Positions 52,191 to 60,526 of a stretch of 64,000 bases of DNA are shown here, in pieces (position 1 is the stretch's first letter; each line of letters opens with the position of its first letter). The DNA is from Ilumatobacter fluminis (GTDB lineage: Bacteria; Actinomycetota; Acidimicrobiia; Acidimicrobiales; Ilumatobacteraceae), in contig NZ_SOAU01000001.1 in NCBI RefSeq assembly GCF_004364865.1, positions 4,372,001 to 4,436,000 on the forward strand. Reading direction: 5' to 3'. A model generated the notes under the pieces. The model worked only from the letters and a program-made list of their open reading frames with translations. It was not told where the DNA came from and ran no database searches. Both the position numbers and the translations under genes were made by a program.

Positions 52191-52946
52191 ATGGTGGACG
52201 AAGCAGGGCCGGGGCGCACCGAGCGGGTGTCGCGGCGGATCGAGAGCCGGTTCTTCGACGAGACGTCGCCAAGCCTCGATCGATTCGGGTCGCTGCTCGC
52301 CCTCACGGTCGCCTCGGTCGTGGCGCTCTCGCTCATCGACGTCCACGCGATCGAGAACACCCTCGCCCGCGGCATCTTCTCGATCATCTTGTCGACCGTG
52401 ACGGGGATCACCCTCGTGCTCGGGTTCCGTTCCGCCGGCGTTGCGCGCCGGGGCCGCCGGATCGCCGAGGCGATGGTCGTGCTCGCCTTCGTCACGAGCG
52501 TGATCAGCCTCGCGCTCGAACAGGCCGGCAAGCTCGAGGCCTCGGCCTGGCAACCCGACCGGCCGTCGCCGTTGTGGGTGCTGATCGCGGTGATCACCCC
52601 GTTCGCGGTCATCCACCGGCTGATCGCACACCGGACCGTGACGGTGCGGACCCTCGCCGGAGCGATCGCCGCCTACCTCCTGATCGCGATCGCCTTCTGC
52701 TACCTCTACCTGTACGTCGACGCGTTGACCGACGACAGCTTCTTCGCCCAAGAGCGGACGATCGCATCGTGGGAGTTCATGTACTTCAGCCTGGTGACGA
52801 TCACCACGCTCGGCTACGGCGACCTGTCGCCCGACAACCCGGTCGGGGGCCTGCTCGCGACATCGGAGGCGGTGCTCGGCCAGGTGTACCTCGTCACGTT
52901 CGTCGCCATGGTCGTCGGCCTCCTGATCCAGCAACGCGACGACTGA
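52191..52946 (+). CDS. Potassium channel-family protein
   Basis: The 251-residue protein has five to six helices and a pore loop with selectivity filter TTLGYGD (205-211) followed by the last helix. It lacks a cytoplasmic RCK domain, as the chain ends at QQRDD. TACGTT at 52176-52181 is a good -10 box. Confidence 0.9.
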   Translation: MVDEAGPGRTERVSRRIESRFFDETSPSLDRFGSLLALTVASVVALSLIDVHAIENTLARGIFSIILSTVTGITLVLGFRSAGVARRGRRIAEAMVVLAFVTSVISLALEQAGKLEASAWQPDRPSPLWVLIAVITPFAVIHRLIAHRTVTVRTLAGAIAAYLLIAIAFCYLYLYVDALTDDSFFAQERTIASWEFMYFSLVTITTLGYGDLSPDNPVGGLLATSEAVLGQVYLVTFVAMVVGLLIQQRDD

Positions 52947-53067
52947 ACCTCCCGGAACGAAACGCCGTCGGTGTTCGGGCGAGCACCGACTGTCTCGGCG
53001 CCGTCCCGAACTGCACTAGGTTGCTGGGCGGGGAGCGGTTTCGGCCGCAGGTACAGGGGAGGTCGTC

Positions 53068-53814
53068 ATGACCGAGACCGCAGTGGCATCGAGTGTCGCG
53101 GCGAGAGCCGTCGACGCTCGCAAGACGTACGGGGAAGGTGACGCGGCGGTCCACGCACTCGCCGGGGTCACGGTCGATTTCCCTGCACAGGAGTTCACGG
53201 CGATCATGGGCCCGTCGGGTTCGGGGAAGAGCACACTCATGCAGTGCGTGGCCGGCCTCGACCGGCTCACGTCCGGCCAGGCGTTCATCGGCGACACCGA
53301 GCTGTCGACACTCTCGAAGACCGACCTCACGCTGCTGCGCCGCGACCGATTGGGTTTCATCTTCCAGCAGTACAACCTCATCCCGACGTTGACGGCCGAG
53401 GAGAACATCCTCTTGCCGCTCACCCTCGCCGGCGAGGATCCCGACCGTGAGTGGTTCGACCAGATCGTCCGCACGGTGAACCTGACCGACCGACTCGGCA
53501 ACCTGCCGAGCCAGCTGTCGGGCGGCCAGCAGCAACGGGTCGCGGTGGCCCGTGCACTCGTGCCGAGGCCCGACATCGTGTTCGCCGACGAGCCGACCGG
53601 AGCCCTCGACTCCCGCACCGGCATCGAGATCCTGTCGTTCATGAGACGGGCGGTCGACGAGACCGGGCAGACGATCGTGATGGTCACCCACGATCCACAC
53701 GCTGCGTCGTACTCGAACAACGTGTTGTTCCTGGCCGACGGACAGATCATCGACTCGATGGCCGACCCCACGACCGATCGGGTGCTCGACCGAATGAAGC
53801 GGTTCGAGGCCTGA
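53068..53814 (+). CDS. MacB/LolD-type ABC transporter ATPase
   Basis: The 248-residue ATPase has Walker A MGPSGSGKST (47-56), the LolD-type Q-loop FIFQQYNLIPTLTAEEN, signature LSGGQQQRVAVAR and Walker B IVFADEPTGALD. It starts one operon with the FtsX-like permease one base downstream. A -10 box TAGGTT (53017-53022) and GGGGAGG before the ATG are visible. Confidence 0.95.
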   Translation: MTETAVASSVAARAVDARKTYGEGDAAVHALAGVTVDFPAQEFTAIMGPSGSGKSTLMQCVAGLDRLTSGQAFIGDTELSTLSKTDLTLLRRDRLGFIFQQYNLIPTLTAEENILLPLTLAGEDPDREWFDQIVRTVNLTDRLGNLPSQLSGGQQQRVAVARALVPRPDIVFADEPTGALDSRTGIEILSFMRRAVDETGQTIVMVTHDPHAASYSNNVLFLADGQIIDSMADPTTDRVLDRMKRFEA

Positions 53815-53815
53815 C

Positions 53816-56335
53816 GTGTTCAAGCTCGCGATCCGCGGCGTTCAGATGAACGTCGGCCGGTACATCGCCACCCTGGTGGCGATCATGACCGGTGTCGCGT
53901 TCTTCGCCGCCTCCGGCTTCCTCGCCGACCGGGTGATCGACGCGCTCGAGGGCAACGCTCGAGATCAGTACGCCGGCGTCGACGCCGCGGTCATCGCCGA
54001 CGAGGACGCTGCCTCGTCCGGTTCCGAGTTCGCTGCCAAGTTCCGCGTGTCGGCCGATGTCGCCGACGAGATCGGGGCCCTGCCCGAGGTCACCGCCGTG
54101 GCCGGGCACCTGACCGGAGCCGTCGCGTTCCTCGCGGACGACGGCACCACGTTCGCGGACGGCGCGACCGGCCGGACGTGGGTCGCGGACGACGAACTGA
54201 ACCCCACTGACATCGTCGAGGGAGCCGCACCGACGGCAGCCGGCGAGGTCGTCGTCGACCAGGGCCTCGCCGACGACGAGAACCTGGGTGTCGGCGACAG
54301 CGCGACCCTGCTGACCCTGGCCGGCCCCGAGGACGTGACGATCGTCGGCATCACGAAGTTCGGGGACAACGATGCACAAGACGGCGGCGGCACCGTCTCG
54401 ATGACCGACGACGACGCCTTCGTCTGGCTCAACTCGGGCCAAGAAGAGTTCGACGACATCTTCGTGCGCGGCGACGGCAGCCAAGACGAGCTGGTCGCTG
54501 CGATCGAGCCGCTCGTGCCGCCCGGCATGGTCGTGCAGAACGGCGACGATTTCGTCGACGACCAAGTGAGTGCCGCTGGTTCGATCGGGCGCATCCTCAA
54601 GCAGGCACTGCAGGTGTTCTCACTGATCGCACTGTTCGTCGGCGGGTTCGTCATCGTCAACACCTTCACCGTGATCGTCGCCCAACGGATGCGCGAGCTC
54701 GCCGTCCTCTCGGCGATCGGTGCCACGCCGAAGCAGCTCAAGCGATCGCTTCGGTGGGAAGGCATCTTGATCGGACTGATCGGCTCGATCCTGGGCGTCG
54801 CCGTCGGCTTCGGGCTGACGTTCCTCCTCGTGTTCGTGATCTCGCAGCTCGGGATCGACCTGCCCGGCAGCGGGCTCCGGGTGACGCCGTCGGTCGTGAG
54901 CCAGGGCATCGTGCTCGGCACCCTGATCACGTTCCTGTCGGTGATGCGCCCGGCGCGCAAGGCCGCTGCCGTCGAACCGATCGAGGCGTTGCGCGAGTCG
55001 GCGGTGGAGTCGAACACGCTCACTCGCAACCGCATCGTCCTGGTGGCCGTCCTCGTCGGCGGTGGTGCCGCCGCGCTCGTGGCGGCACCCTCGGCAGCGC
55101 TGCTCGGGCTCGGCGCGATCGCGTTCTTCGTCGGCGTGATCCTCGCCGGGCCGGTGATTGCGCTCGGTGCCAGTCGGTTGTTCCGGCCGCTGATGGGGCG
55201 CCTGGGTCTGGAGGGACGGCTCGCCGCCGACAACATCGGACGCAACCCGCAGCGCACTGCCACCACGGCGAACGCCTTGTTGATCGGTGTCTTTCTCGTG
55301 ACGCTCGTGACGGTCTCGGGTACCAGCCTCAAAGACTTCGCGGTCGACCAGATCGATCAGCTCGCGTCGGCCGACTTCACGATGAGTAGCGCCGGGGGCA
55401 CGGTCGACGATCAACTGGTGGCCGACCTCGAGGCGATCGACGACGTCGAGCAAGTGGTGCCGTTCCGGACCGAGACGGTCGGACAGGCGAACGACGACAG
55501 CGGCGTACCGCTGTCGTTGTCGACGGGTGATCTGGTCGCGCTCTCGGAGGTGGCGAACGTCGAGGTGGAGGAGGGCACCGAGATCGCCGACCTCGGCACT
55601 GGTGAGGTGTTGGTGGTCGACATCGGGGAGGACACCCCGGCGATCGGCAGCACGGTCACCTACGTCGACAGCGCCGGCGATTCGGCCGACTTCACGGTCG
55701 CCGGGATGATCGCCGGCAGCATCGACTCGTTGACGCTCGGCAATCTGACGACGCAGGAGTCGTTCGATGCCTTCGTCGGCGACACCGCTCCGACGGCCGC
55801 CTTCATCGATGCGGCCGACTCCACGCAGTCCGACGTCAAAGAGGAGATCGAGGCGATCACCGACCTCCGACCCGACATCACGCTGTCGGCCGGCAACCTG
55901 CTCAGCCAGCTCGTCGGACAGATCTTCGACTTCATGATCAACGCCGTCAACGGACTGCTGCTGATGAGCGTGGTGGTCGCACTGATCGGCATCGTCAACA
56001 CGATGTCGCTGTCGATCATCGAGCGGCGCCGCGAACTCGGGCTGCTGCGGATCGTCGGCATGGTCGATCGGCGTGTGCGGCGAATGGTCCGCATCGAGTC
56101 GGTGCTGATCGCATCGGTCGGCACGGTGAGTGGCGTGGTCATGGGGGCCTTCATGGGCTTCTCGCTCGTGTTCGCCATCAACCGCTTCTCGTCGGCCGAC
56201 ATCGGGGTCGACTTCGCTCCGCTGCAGCTGGTGATCGTGCTCGTCGCCGGCGTGATCCTCGGGTACTTGGCGGCGCTGATCCCGGCGTCACGGTCGACCA
56301 AGCCCGAGGTACTCGATGCGATCCAGGTCACCTGA
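53816..56335 (+). CDS. FtsX/MacB-type ABC permease
   Basis: This 839-residue permease has an N-terminal helix, a periplasmic MacB-PCD domain, and two FtsX domains each with three or four helices (about 265-395 and 700-835). This is the long double form typical of Gram-positive bacteria, acting as a mechanotransmission exporter or lipoprotein-releasing system. The GTG start is one base after the ATPase stop. The substrate is unknown. Confidence 0.92.
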   Translation: MFKLAIRGVQMNVGRYIATLVAIMTGVAFFAASGFLADRVIDALEGNARDQYAGVDAAVIADEDAASSGSEFAAKFRVSADVADEIGALPEVTAVAGHLTGAVAFLADDGTTFADGATGRTWVADDELNPTDIVEGAAPTAAGEVVVDQGLADDENLGVGDSATLLTLAGPEDVTIVGITKFGDNDAQDGGGTVSMTDDDAFVWLNSGQEEFDDIFVRGDGSQDELVAAIEPLVPPGMVVQNGDDFVDDQVSAAGSIGRILKQALQVFSLIALFVGGFVIVNTFTVIVAQRMRELAVLSAIGATPKQLKRSLRWEGILIGLIGSILGVAVGFGLTFLLVFVISQLGIDLPGSGLRVTPSVVSQGIVLGTLITFLSVMRPARKAAAVEPIEALRESAVESNTLTRNRIVLVAVLVGGGAAALVAAPSAALLGLGAIAFFVGVILAGPVIALGASRLFRPLMGRLGLEGRLAADNIGRNPQRTATTANALLIGVFLVTLVTVSGTSLKDFAVDQIDQLASADFTMSSAGGTVDDQLVADLEAIDDVEQVVPFRTETVGQANDDSGVPLSLSTGDLVALSEVANVEVEEGTEIADLGTGEVLVVDIGEDTPAIGSTVTYVDSAGDSADFTVAGMIAGSIDSLTLGNLTTQESFDAFVGDTAPTAAFIDAADSTQSDVKEEIEAITDLRPDITLSAGNLLSQLVGQIFDFMINAVNGLLLMSVVVALIGIVNTMSLSIIERRRELGLLRIVGMVDRRVRRMVRIESVLIASVGTVSGVVMGAFMGFSLVFAINRFSSADIGVDFAPLQLVIVLVAGVILGYLAALIPASRSTKPEVLDAIQVT

Positions 56336-56384
56336 CGGGCAGGCTCGGACGGGGTCCGGGCGCCGACTACGTTGAGCCCAGGGG

Positions 56385-57470
56385 ATGGCCACGGAACCGA
56401 CGACCGATCAGCCCGCCGACGGGCCGGCTGCCGCGACGGGGTCGATGACCGCGCTCGGCACGATCGCCCAGTGGGTCGACTCGGTGCTGCCGGCCGAACC
56501 GACCGCCGACGCTCGCGACGCGATCGACGAGTTGATCCCGACAGGCGACGGACAGCGCGAGTACGTGTTCCGCTTCAGCGCACTGATCTGCTTGAGCGCG
56601 TGGATCGCCTCGTTCGGGCTGCTCGCCGACTCAGGAGCGGTGGTGATCGGCGCAATGCTCGTCGCGCCGCTCATGACGCCGATCATGGGCGCCGCCGCAG
56701 CGGTCGTCACCGCCGACAACCGTCGTCTGCTCCGGGCGATGATCATCATCGCCCTCGGCACCACGCTCGCGATCGCCGTCGGATGGGCGACGAGCCTGAT
56801 CGCCGGCGGCAGCGTGATCGACGTTCGGGCGCTGCCCGGCGAGATCCGGGGCCGAACGTTCCCGGGCCTGCTCGACCTCGGCGTGGCGATCTCGGCCGGC
56901 GCCGCAGCGGGGTACATCCAGCCCAGACGTTCGGCGATCGCTGCGCTGCCGGGCGTCGGCATCGCCGTGGCGTTGGTGCCGCCGCTGGCGACGGTCGGGA
57001 TCACGGCCGAGCTCGGGCTCGGCGAGGAATCGCGCAACGCGTTCCTGCTGTATCTCACGAACCTGGCGGCGATCATCTTCGCGGCCGGGCTCGTGCTGCT
57101 GCTCAGCGGGTTCCGGCCACATCAGCGTCACGGCCGCGGCGCCCTCCGCAAGCGGCTGTTCGTGACGACGCTGGCCGTGCTCGTGGTCGCCATCCCGCTG
57201 TTCCGCCACACGCGGTCGGTCATCCGCGACCTGCGTCTCGAGAGCGCCGTCGTCCAATCGGTCGAGGTGTGGGATCCCGACGCCCGCATCGTCGAGATCC
57301 GCGCCGACATCGCCGGTGACGAGGCGGACATCGAGTTGGTGATCGTGAGTCAGGGCGAAGCCGAACCGGCCTGGGCGCTCGCCGAGCTGATCCGAGACCG
57401 CTTCGATGGACCGGTCGCGTTGTCGGTGCTGTACCAAGGCGACGAACACTTCGTGGTGAACGCTCGATGA
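56385..57470 (+). CDS. DUF389-family membrane protein
   Basis: This 361-residue protein has about six helices. ADSGAVVIGAMLVAPLMTPIMG and IQPRRSAIAALPGVGIAVALVPPLATVG are DUF389 hallmarks. The function is unknown. TACGTT at 56368-56373 and AGGGG before the ATG support expression. It overlaps the next gene by ATGA. Confidence 0.88.
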   Translation: MATEPTTDQPADGPAAATGSMTALGTIAQWVDSVLPAEPTADARDAIDELIPTGDGQREYVFRFSALICLSAWIASFGLLADSGAVVIGAMLVAPLMTPIMGAAAAVVTADNRRLLRAMIIIALGTTLAIAVGWATSLIAGGSVIDVRALPGEIRGRTFPGLLDLGVAISAGAAAGYIQPRRSAIAALPGVGIAVALVPPLATVGITAELGLGEESRNAFLLYLTNLAAIIFAAGLVLLLSGFRPHQRHGRGALRKRLFVTTLAVLVVAIPLFRHTRSVIRDLRLESAVVQSVEVWDPDARIVEIRADIAGDEADIELVIVSQGEAEPAWALAELIRDRFDGPVALSVLYQGDEHFVVNAR

Positions 57471-58876
57471 CGCGACGCGGACGACGCTGGACCCTGCTCG
57501 TCGTTGCGCTGACGGCCTCGACGCTCCTGCTGTGGCAGTGCACGTCGGCGTTCGATGCCGAACCGGACACGGAGGCCATCGGCGTGTTCGGTCCGTGGCT
57601 GAACGAGGACGCCGACGCGTTCGCGGCGGTGCTCACCGACTTCACCGAACGCACCGGGATCGACGTGAACTACACCGGCAGCAGCGATTTCGACAGCGAC
57701 CTGCGGCAACGGGTGACTCGCGGCCTCGACATGCCGGACGTGGCGGTGATCCCCCAGCCCGGTCTGATCGCCGAGCTGTTCGTTCGCGGCCAGATCGTGC
57801 CGCTGTCCGAACCGACGATCGTCGAGATCGTCGAGAACTACCCGTTCTCGACGGAGGAGATCTCCGTCGACGGCACAGCGTTCCTGGCCCCCTACCGGAC
57901 GAACGTGAAGTCGCTGGTGTGGTATCGGCCCGACGTGTTCGCGGACAACGGCTGGACGGTCCCCGACACGCTCGACGGGCTCCACGAGCTGGTCGACGAG
58001 ATCCAGACGACCGACATCGCACCGTGGTGCTTCTCGATCGAGTCGGGCGCGAGCACGGGCTGGGCCGTGTCCGACTGGATCGAGGATCTGCTGCTGCGTC
58101 GTGCGGGCCCCGACGTGTACGAGCAGTGGATGCTGTCGCAGCTGCCCTTCACCGACGACGCCGTCGCCGCCGCCGTCGACGAGTTCGACGACCTCGTGCT
58201 CGCTCCCGGACGAACCGTCGGAGGCGCCCAGCGGGTGTTGGGCGAATCGGTCGAGGACGCGTCCGGACCCATGTTCGACACCGAACCGGGGTGTGCCCTG
58301 TACCGGCAGGCCAACTTCGCGACCGCCTGGTTCCCCGACGACGTCGTCGCCGGTGACCAGGTCGACTTCTTCGTGTTGCCCGGCGTCGAGGGGGATCCTC
58401 CGCTGCTGCGTGGTGGCGGCGGCCTCATCCAGTTCAGCGACCGTGCCGAGGTGAACGACCTGATGACCTTCCTGGCCAGCGTCGACGGAGCCCGGGCGTG
58501 GCTCGAACGAGGCGGCTACCTGAGCGGACGCGACACGCTCACGGTCGACGACCATGCCGAAGAAGACCGTCCGTTCGCACAGCTCCTGCTCGACGCAGAG
58601 GTGCAACGCTTCGACGCGTCCGACACCTTTCAGTCGGAGCTGCGCGACACCTGGCTCTCGTCGCTCACGGCGCTGATCACCGAAACGGGCCGCCTCGACG
58701 GCATCGCCGGGTTGGACGACCTGCTGGTCGAGGTCGACGAGGTGCGCCGGGAGGTCGTCGATCAGGTGGCGATCGCAGCCGCTGCACGGGCCGACGAGCT
58801 CGAAACGGGTTCGGGTACCGACACGGCTACCACGAACACGGACACCACGGACAACACGGAGGAGGAAGCACCATGA
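57467..58876 (+). CDS. Orphan solute-binding protein (family 1), possible lipoprotein
   Basis: The 469-residue product has an N-terminal hydrophobic segment ending LLWQC (Cys25, an atypical lipobox). A MalE-like binding domain follows (DMPDVAVIPQPGLIAELF, VWYRPDVFADNGWTVPDT) and then a Thr-rich acidic tail. No permease or ATPase is adjacent. Instead it is sandwiched by ATGA overlaps between DUF389 and PPK2. The tail TATTNTDTTDNTEEEAP is unusual for a binding protein. It may be a sensor or work with a distant transporter. Confidence 0.85.
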   Translation: MTRRGRRWTLLVVALTASTLLLWQCTSAFDAEPDTEAIGVFGPWLNEDADAFAAVLTDFTERTGIDVNYTGSSDFDSDLRQRVTRGLDMPDVAVIPQPGLIAELFVRGQIVPLSEPTIVEIVENYPFSTEEISVDGTAFLAPYRTNVKSLVWYRPDVFADNGWTVPDTLDGLHELVDEIQTTDIAPWCFSIESGASTGWAVSDWIEDLLLRRAGPDVYEQWMLSQLPFTDDAVAAAVDEFDDLVLAPGRTVGGAQRVLGESVEDASGPMFDTEPGCALYRQANFATAWFPDDVVAGDQVDFFVLPGVEGDPPLLRGGGGLIQFSDRAEVNDLMTFLASVDGARAWLERGGYLSGRDTLTVDDHAEEDRPFAQLLLDAEVQRFDASDTFQSELRDTWLSSLTALITETGRLDGIAGLDDLLVEVDEVRREVVDQVAIAAAARADELETGSGTDTATTNTDTTDNTEEEAP

Positions 58877-59724
58877 GTCACGAATTCGACGACGGGCACA
58901 CCATCGGCGACCTCGGCACACCGGCGGGGGCGAAGCACTACGACGCCGACGGTCATCTGAAGCGCCACTACTACGAGAAGGAGCTGCGGCGTCTCCAGAC
59001 CGAGCTCGTGAAGCTGCAGTACTGGGTGCAACACGCCGGCCTCCGTGTGCTCATCATCTTCGAAGGGCGCGGCTCGGCCGGCAAGGGCGGTGTGATCAAA
59101 CGGATCAACGAACGCACGAGCCCGCGCATCGTCCGCACGGTGGCACTCCCCAAGCCGACCGAACGGGAACAGACGCAGTGGTACTTCCAGCGATACGTGC
59201 CGCACCTGCCGTCGGGCGGCGAGATCGTCCTGTTCGATCGGAGCTGGTACAACCGCTCGAACGTCGAGTGGGTGATGGGGTTCTGCACCGAGGAGCAACA
59301 CCAGGAGTTCTTGCGCACGTGTCCGTCGTTCGAACGGATGCTCGTGCGGTCGGGGATCGTCCTGCTGAAGTACTGGTTCTCGATCAGCTACGGCGAACAG
59401 GAGCGCCGTTTCAACGCCCGCAACGAAGAGCCGATCAAGCGCTGGAAGCTGTCCGACATGGACCTCGAGGAGCACCGCCACTACGTGCGCTACTCGATGG
59501 CGAAGGACACCACCTTCCAACACACCGACATCAAGCAGGCGCCCTGGTTCGTCGTGCCGTCCGACGACAAGCGGCGAGCCCGGCTCAACTGCATCAGCCA
59601 CATCTTGGATTCGATCCCGTACGACGACATCGTTCCCGACCCGGTCGAGATCCCCGAGCGGCTGAACCCGCCGTACATCCGTCCGCCGATGGGCGAACAG
59701 ACCTTCGTTCCGCAGCGCTACTGA
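58873..59724 (+). CDS. ppk2: Polyphosphate kinase 2
   Basis: This 283-residue PPK2 has Walker A FEGRGSAGKGG (63-73), Walker B LFDRSWYNRS (120-129) and the lid segment ERRFNARNEEPIKRWKLSDMD. One-domain class I members phosphorylate nucleoside diphosphates with polyphosphate. GGAGG lies before the ATG, which overlaps the binding-protein stop. Its coupling to DUF389 and a binding protein is unexplained. Confidence 0.95.
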   Translation: MSHEFDDGHTIGDLGTPAGAKHYDADGHLKRHYYEKELRRLQTELVKLQYWVQHAGLRVLIIFEGRGSAGKGGVIKRINERTSPRIVRTVALPKPTEREQTQWYFQRYVPHLPSGGEIVLFDRSWYNRSNVEWVMGFCTEEQHQEFLRTCPSFERMLVRSGIVLLKYWFSISYGEQERRFNARNEEPIKRWKLSDMDLEEHRHYVRYSMAKDTTFQHTDIKQAPWFVVPSDDKRRARLNCISHILDSIPYDDIVPDPVEIPERLNPPYIRPPMGEQTFVPQRY

Positions 59725-59734
59725 ACCCGATGCG

Positions 59735-60337
59735 ATGACCGACGACGAGAGCGACGGCGGGGCGTCGGTGCCGGGTCCCGACGAGACCGAGCTCGTCGGA
59801 CCGGGTCGGTATCCGTTGCGGATCCAACCGGCGGCGGCGATCATGCCGGGCGAGGCCGACGCCCGGCGGCTGCTCCGGCTGTGGTTCGTCCGGAAATCGT
59901 TCTATTGGATCTTCTTCTCGGGTTGGACCGTGGGCTCACTGGTCGCGGCAAGTCGACACGAGCAGCCCGAGTTCGATGTCCAGAACAGTCTCACGGCGGC
60001 CTGGTTCCTGGTGTTCCTCGCACTGGCGCTTCGCTTCGTCGCCAACTGGATCGCACTCGGCCTCGCCTTCCCACTCGCCCTCGCGCACGAGCCGAACCTG
60101 TCACCGCGGACCAACGTCGGTAGCGGTATCGGCAAGTTCTTCGACCGGCTCCACATCGCTCGCGCGTTTCGATCGCTGCGCTGGACGCACCACGTCCGTC
60201 AGGTCGCCCAACGCCGCCTCGGACGACGCGGTCGGCAACTCGGCAAGCTCGATCCGATCTTCGACGTCGTCAACATCGCGACCGGCGTCCTGGCGTTCGT
60301 GGCCTTGTTCTACGCCGTCTCCCGCGTGAGCACCTGA
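59735..60337 (+). CDS. Hypothetical membrane protein
   Basis: The 200-residue protein has about three hydrophobic helices (residues 55-72, 87-118 and 178-196) and a basic loop RQVAQRRLGRRGRQLGK. It starts ten bases after ppk2 and is probably the last gene of DUF389-SBP-ppk2. I do not recognise a family. Confidence 0.65.
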   Translation: MTDDESDGGASVPGPDETELVGPGRYPLRIQPAAAIMPGEADARRLLRLWFVRKSFYWIFFSGWTVGSLVAASRHEQPEFDVQNSLTAAWFLVFLALALRFVANWIALGLAFPLALAHEPNLSPRTNVGSGIGKFFDRLHIARAFRSLRWTHHVRQVAQRRLGRRGRQLGKLDPIFDVVNIATGVLAFVALFYAVSRVST

Positions 60338-60364
60338 CGGCGTCGAACGGCCGCCCGGTGCGTG

Positions 60365-60393
60365 TTGCTTCCGGGTTCGGCGTGCCGTAGATT
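60365..60393 (+). promoter_or_regulatory. Promoter of the riboswitch-controlled P-type ATPase
   Basis: TTGCTT (60365-60370), a 17-base spacer and TAGATT (60388-60393) give an almost ideal sigma-A-type promoter. Transcription would start near 60400, immediately before the riboswitch P1 helix. Confidence 0.7.
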
Positions 60394-60402
60394 GCCGCGC
60401 AA

Positions 60403-60491
60403 CTGAAGGGGAGTATCCCTCGAGGCCGATCGTCAGGACGCTCCGCACGGAGCCGGTCGGGCCAGCCCAGCCAGGGCGGAGAGACCTTCAG
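60403..60491 (+). ncRNA. yybP-ykoY manganese riboswitch
   Basis: P1 is formed by CTGAAGG (60403-60409) and CCTTCAG (60485-60491). The conserved metal-site segments of this class are present: GGGGAGTA just inside the 5' strand and GGAGAGACC just before the 3' strand, with hairpin arms between. The class senses Mn2+ and typically precedes MntP or P-type ATPases. TTCAGCG (60487-60493), which includes the P1 3' strand, can instead pair with CGCTGAA (60509-60515) that overlaps the ribosome site GAAAGGA. Metal binding should therefore free the ribosome site and turn expression on. Confidence 0.82.
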
Positions 60492-60526
60492 CGCAACGAC
60501 ACACCGTTCGCTGAAAGGAACCCACG

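Noticed and set aside
57350-58921. A 523-codon minus-strand frame
   Set aside because: Antisense to the orphan binding protein and DUF389 end; no domain seen.
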